DNA from: Lawsonibacter sp.
GTDB taxonomy: Bacteria; Bacillota; Clostridia; Oscillospirales; Oscillospiraceae
DNA length: 64,000 bases
Direction: 5' to 3'
Assembly (NCBI GenBank): GCA_022791995.1
Contig: JAAWAD010000021.1
Span: 1 to 64,000 of the forward strand
The notes under the pieces were generated by a model. It did not search any database, was not told the origin of the DNA, and worked only from the letters and a program-made list of their open reading frames with translations. The position numbers and the translations under genes were made by a program. Positions 62,360-64,000 of this stretch are shown one piece after another; the first letter of the stretch is position 1, and each line of letters opens with the position of its first letter.

Positions 62360-63285
62360 CGTGTTGCCTCCTCTGCCCGCCAAGTGAGAACCGCGACGCC
62401 GGCGGCGTTGTCTGTCGAGTATTGCGTAGGAGCGAACAAAGCCTGACAGGATGTGGTCAGCCGCTCCTGCAGAAGGCTGTTGGAGGCCACTCCCCCAGAG
62501 CACAGTACTGGAAGCCCTGGCCAGCGCCTTTGGGCCTCTGCTGTGGCTCGAAGGACCACATCCGCCGCCGTCTCCACCGCAAAGCGGGCAACATTGGCCG
62601 GAGGCTCTCCCCGTTCCGCCATCGCCTTCCCCTGGTTCTCCATACCAGACAGGGAGAAGGTAAGGCCGCAGAGCTTTACCTGGAAAGCGGCAGCTTCCCC
62701 TTGACGGGACAGCGCATCCAGCGCCTTTCCCGCCGGAAAGGGCAGGCCCAGAATAGCCCCGATCCGGTCCATGAGCTGGCCAGCGGAGATGTCGCTTGTC
62801 CCCCCTACAATCTCTGCCCGGACACTGGCCCCCTGGGGCTCCACCCGTAGCAACTCCGTGGTTCCGCCGGACAGATGCCACGCCAGGAAGGGGCGGTCCA
62901 GCAGGTCCAGCCGTCCGGCTGACCAGGCTGCGGCGGCCAAGTGCCCCTCCTGGTGGGAAAAAGCGAAAAACGGGATATCCAAAGCAGCGGCCAGCACTTT
63001 TCCTTGAGACTCCCCTGCCAGAAAGCAGGGCATATAGGAGTCCTCCACGGCCCGTGGGCGGGTGGAAGCGCCCACAGCCTGCACATTCTTTAGCTGTCCC
63101 TCCTCCGCCAGCTGCTCCAGCAGGGCGGGAAGCCGCTTCACATGCTGAAACAGAGCATCACTCTGCCGCAGGCCCAGCTCTCCGGGCCGCACCTCCAGAA
63201 GACGGCTCCGGTTGTCTCCTTCCCGCCCGTCAAAGACGGCGGCAGAGGTGGTGTAGTTGCTGGTATCCAGCCCCAGGACCCTCAT
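62356..63285 (-). CDS. TsaD/Kae1-like paralogue
   Basis: The 309-residue protein has the ASKHA fold of the Gcp/TsaD family: LGLDTSNYTTSAAVFDG, HQEGHLAAA in place of the usual HMEGH, HLSGGTTELLRV, and SGGVASNSLLQERL. It is shorter than true TsaD (about 340). In Clostridia such a second copy sits next to xseA and is distinct from the t6A enzyme. The function is unknown. It overlaps nusB and xseA by 4 bases each. Confidence 0.85.
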   Translation of the reverse strand: MRVLGLDTSNYTTSAAVFDGREGDNRSRLLEVRPGELGLRQSDALFQHVKRLPALLEQLAEEGQLKNVQAVGASTRPRAVEDSYMPCFLAGESQGKVLAAALDIPFFAFSHQEGHLAAAAWSAGRLDLLDRPFLAWHLSGGTTELLRVEPQGASVRAEIVGGTSDISAGQLMDRIGAILGLPFPAGKALDALSRQGEAAAFQVKLCGLTFSLSGMENQGKAMAERGEPPANVARFAVETAADVVLRATAEAQRRWPGLPVLCSGGVASNSLLQERLTTSCQALFAPTQYSTDNAAGVAVLTWRAEEATR

Positions 63286-63773
63286 TCCGGCTGCGCCTCC
63301 ATATCCCTCTGGGGCTTGGGCGGGGCATCAGGAAACTCCGCCCGGACAAAGGAGCCCAGAATTCCATTCAGGAAGGAAACCACCTCTGGAGGTTCATAGC
63401 CCTTGGCGATTTCCACCGCCTCGTCAATAGCGGAGGCGGTGGGGACATCCGAAAGGTACAGCACCTCAAACATCGCCACCTTCATGATGGCCACAGCCAT
63501 CTTAGGGATGCGGGAGAAGGCCCAGCCCACAGCGTATTGGCTGATACGTCTGTCCAGCTCCTCTCCGTGGGAGACGGTACCCAGCACCACCTGCCGTATG
63601 TACTGCTCCTGCTTCTCCTCTGGAAACTGGTCGTACAAAGGCATCTCCTCCGCCAGCTCCTGAAAGCGTTCCTCTGTCAGCCAGCTGTTCAGTACCTCGC
63701 TGGGGTCAAAGCGTCCAACTTTTAGAGAAAATACGATCTGCATCGCAATTTCCCGGGCATTGCTCCTTGTCAT
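63282..63773 (-). CDS. nusB: Transcription antitermination factor NusB
   Basis: NusB binds boxA RNA with S10 in rRNA antitermination. The 163-residue protein has the all-helical NusB pattern (TRSNAREIAMQIVFSLKVG; SRIPKMAVAIMKVAMFEVLYLSDVPTASAIDEAVEIAKGY). I start at ATG 63773 after GGGGAGG. It is the first gene of the long leftward operon that ends with recN. Confidence 0.94.
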   Translation of the reverse strand: MTRSNAREIAMQIVFSLKVGRFDPSEVLNSWLTEERFQELAEEMPLYDQFPEEKQEQYIRQVVLGTVSHGEELDRRISQYAVGWAFSRIPKMAVAIMKVAMFEVLYLSDVPTASAIDEAVEIAKGYEPPEVVSFLNGILGSFVRAEFPDAPPKPQRDMEAQPE

Positions 63774-63822
63774 GAAGATGTCCTCCCCTGTCATTGGCGA
63801 TTGATTACAAGAAAACACCATT

Positions 63823-63828
63823 ATTATA
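63823..63828 (-). promoter_or_regulatory. -10 box of the nusB operon promoter
   Basis: A perfect TATAAT lies about 50 bases before nusB. The -35 region is T-rich with no clear TTGACA. Confidence 0.45.
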
Positions 63829-63841
63829 GACTGGAACGGTT

Positions 63842-63883
63842 AAAAAAGAAACCCCCAATTTTCCAAAATTGAAAAATTGAGGG
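63842..63883 (-). terminator. Terminator of the SleB-like gene
   Basis: On the minus strand CCC-CAATTTT-type arms (63852-63862 with 63873-63883) form a stem followed by TTTCTTTTTT. Confidence 0.75.
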
Positions 63884-63897
63884 CTTTGATGGCGAAT

Positions 63898-64000
63898 TCA
63901 GCCGCCGTAAAACTTATGGTTTCCAATGGAGGCAACGCATTCCTTGTTGCGGGCAGCCCAGCTGCTCTCGGTGGAATCGAAGTAGAGCGCTGTCTCCAGC
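63898..64000 (-). CDS. SleB-like cell wall hydrolase, C-terminal end (rest outside window)
   Basis: Thirty-three codons are visible, from LETALYFDSTESSWAA to IGNHKFYGG and the stop at 63898-63900. The ALYF...SWAARN...IGNHKFY pattern is the end of the Hydrolase_2 (SleB) domain, a cortex-lytic or cell-wall hydrolase. The start and any signal or LysM domains are outside the window. A terminator follows the stop. Confidence 0.8.
   Translation of the reverse strand, partial: LETALYFDSTESSWAARNKECVASIGNHKFYGG

Noticed and set aside
62360..62881. A longer XseA start at 62881.
   Set aside because: The added 174 residues are a shadow of the tsaD-like gene. ATG 62359 overlaps that gene's stop and matches the family start.

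Overview
The window is a 64 kb piece of a GC-rich, endospore-forming Firmicutes chromosome. It looks like the Oscillospiraceae (the Flavonifractor / Lawsonibacter / Pseudoflavonifractor neighbourhood). The evidence is a SCIFF peptide with its radical SAM maturase beside queA-tgt-yajC, sporulation-type proteins (SpoIID-like, SpoIIM-like, YunB, LysM-GH18, the tail of a SleB-like hydrolase), strong AGGAGG ribosome sites with frequent TTG and GTG starts, and no outer-membrane genes. The genus is inferred from gene content and style, not from a search. No rRNA, tRNA, CRISPR array, prophage or insertion sequence was seen.

Layout. 1-6.4 kb: the end of tyrS, an XRE regulator with a small membrane protein, tcdA, and the leftward lysine operon asd-dapA-dapB. 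That operon is headed by a well-formed lysine riboswitch with its own promoter and terminator. 6.4-16 kb, rightward: a secreted SpoIID-like protein, then the backbone queA ... tgt ... yajC - TIGR04086 protein - SCIFF - SCIFF maturase. Two accessory gene groups interrupt it (GNAT / 80-residue orphan / MBL hydrolase, and DUF4240 / TfoX-C / 165-residue orphan). 16-20 kb: a SpoIIM-like protein, XerD, an orphan, a second Xer-type recombinase preceded by a 32-bp palindrome, and an SdpI-like protein. 19.8-31.1 kb, leftward: DMT permease, ligA, VanZ-like, yunB, a PLP lyase, two tandem DUF4253 genes, a metal-site protein, two overlapping M42 peptidases and murD.

31.3-41.4 kb: a Crp-family regulator, a BlaI-type repressor with an M56-M23 fusion peptidase, a DUF4349 lipoprotein, an amidase, a LysM-GH18 protein, a SUKH protein, a thioesterase, a YbaK deacylase and a small Cys-rich protein. 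41.3-44.4 kb: radA and a divergent sodium symporter. 44.4-54.1 kb: a ten-gene leftward operon. It has the order of the ion-translocating arm of Mbh/Mrp complexes (MrpE, F, G, MbhD, an MbhE-MrpB fusion, MrpC) followed by four different NuoL/M/N-type antiporter subunits, and no hydrogenase subunit. 54.2-63.8 kb: the leftward housekeeping operon nusB - tsaD-like - xseA - xseB - ispA - dxs - tlyA - nadK - argR - recN, most of whose genes overlap or nearly touch. The window ends inside a SleB-like cell-wall hydrolase gene.

The most unusual items are the hydrogenase-less Mbh-like operon with four antiporter subunits, DapA carrying an unexplained 133-residue N-terminal extension, the 1176-residue M56-M23 fusion under twin BlaI-type operators, the DUF4253 duplication that still shows its junction, and the recombinase-type palindrome in front of the second Xer gene.
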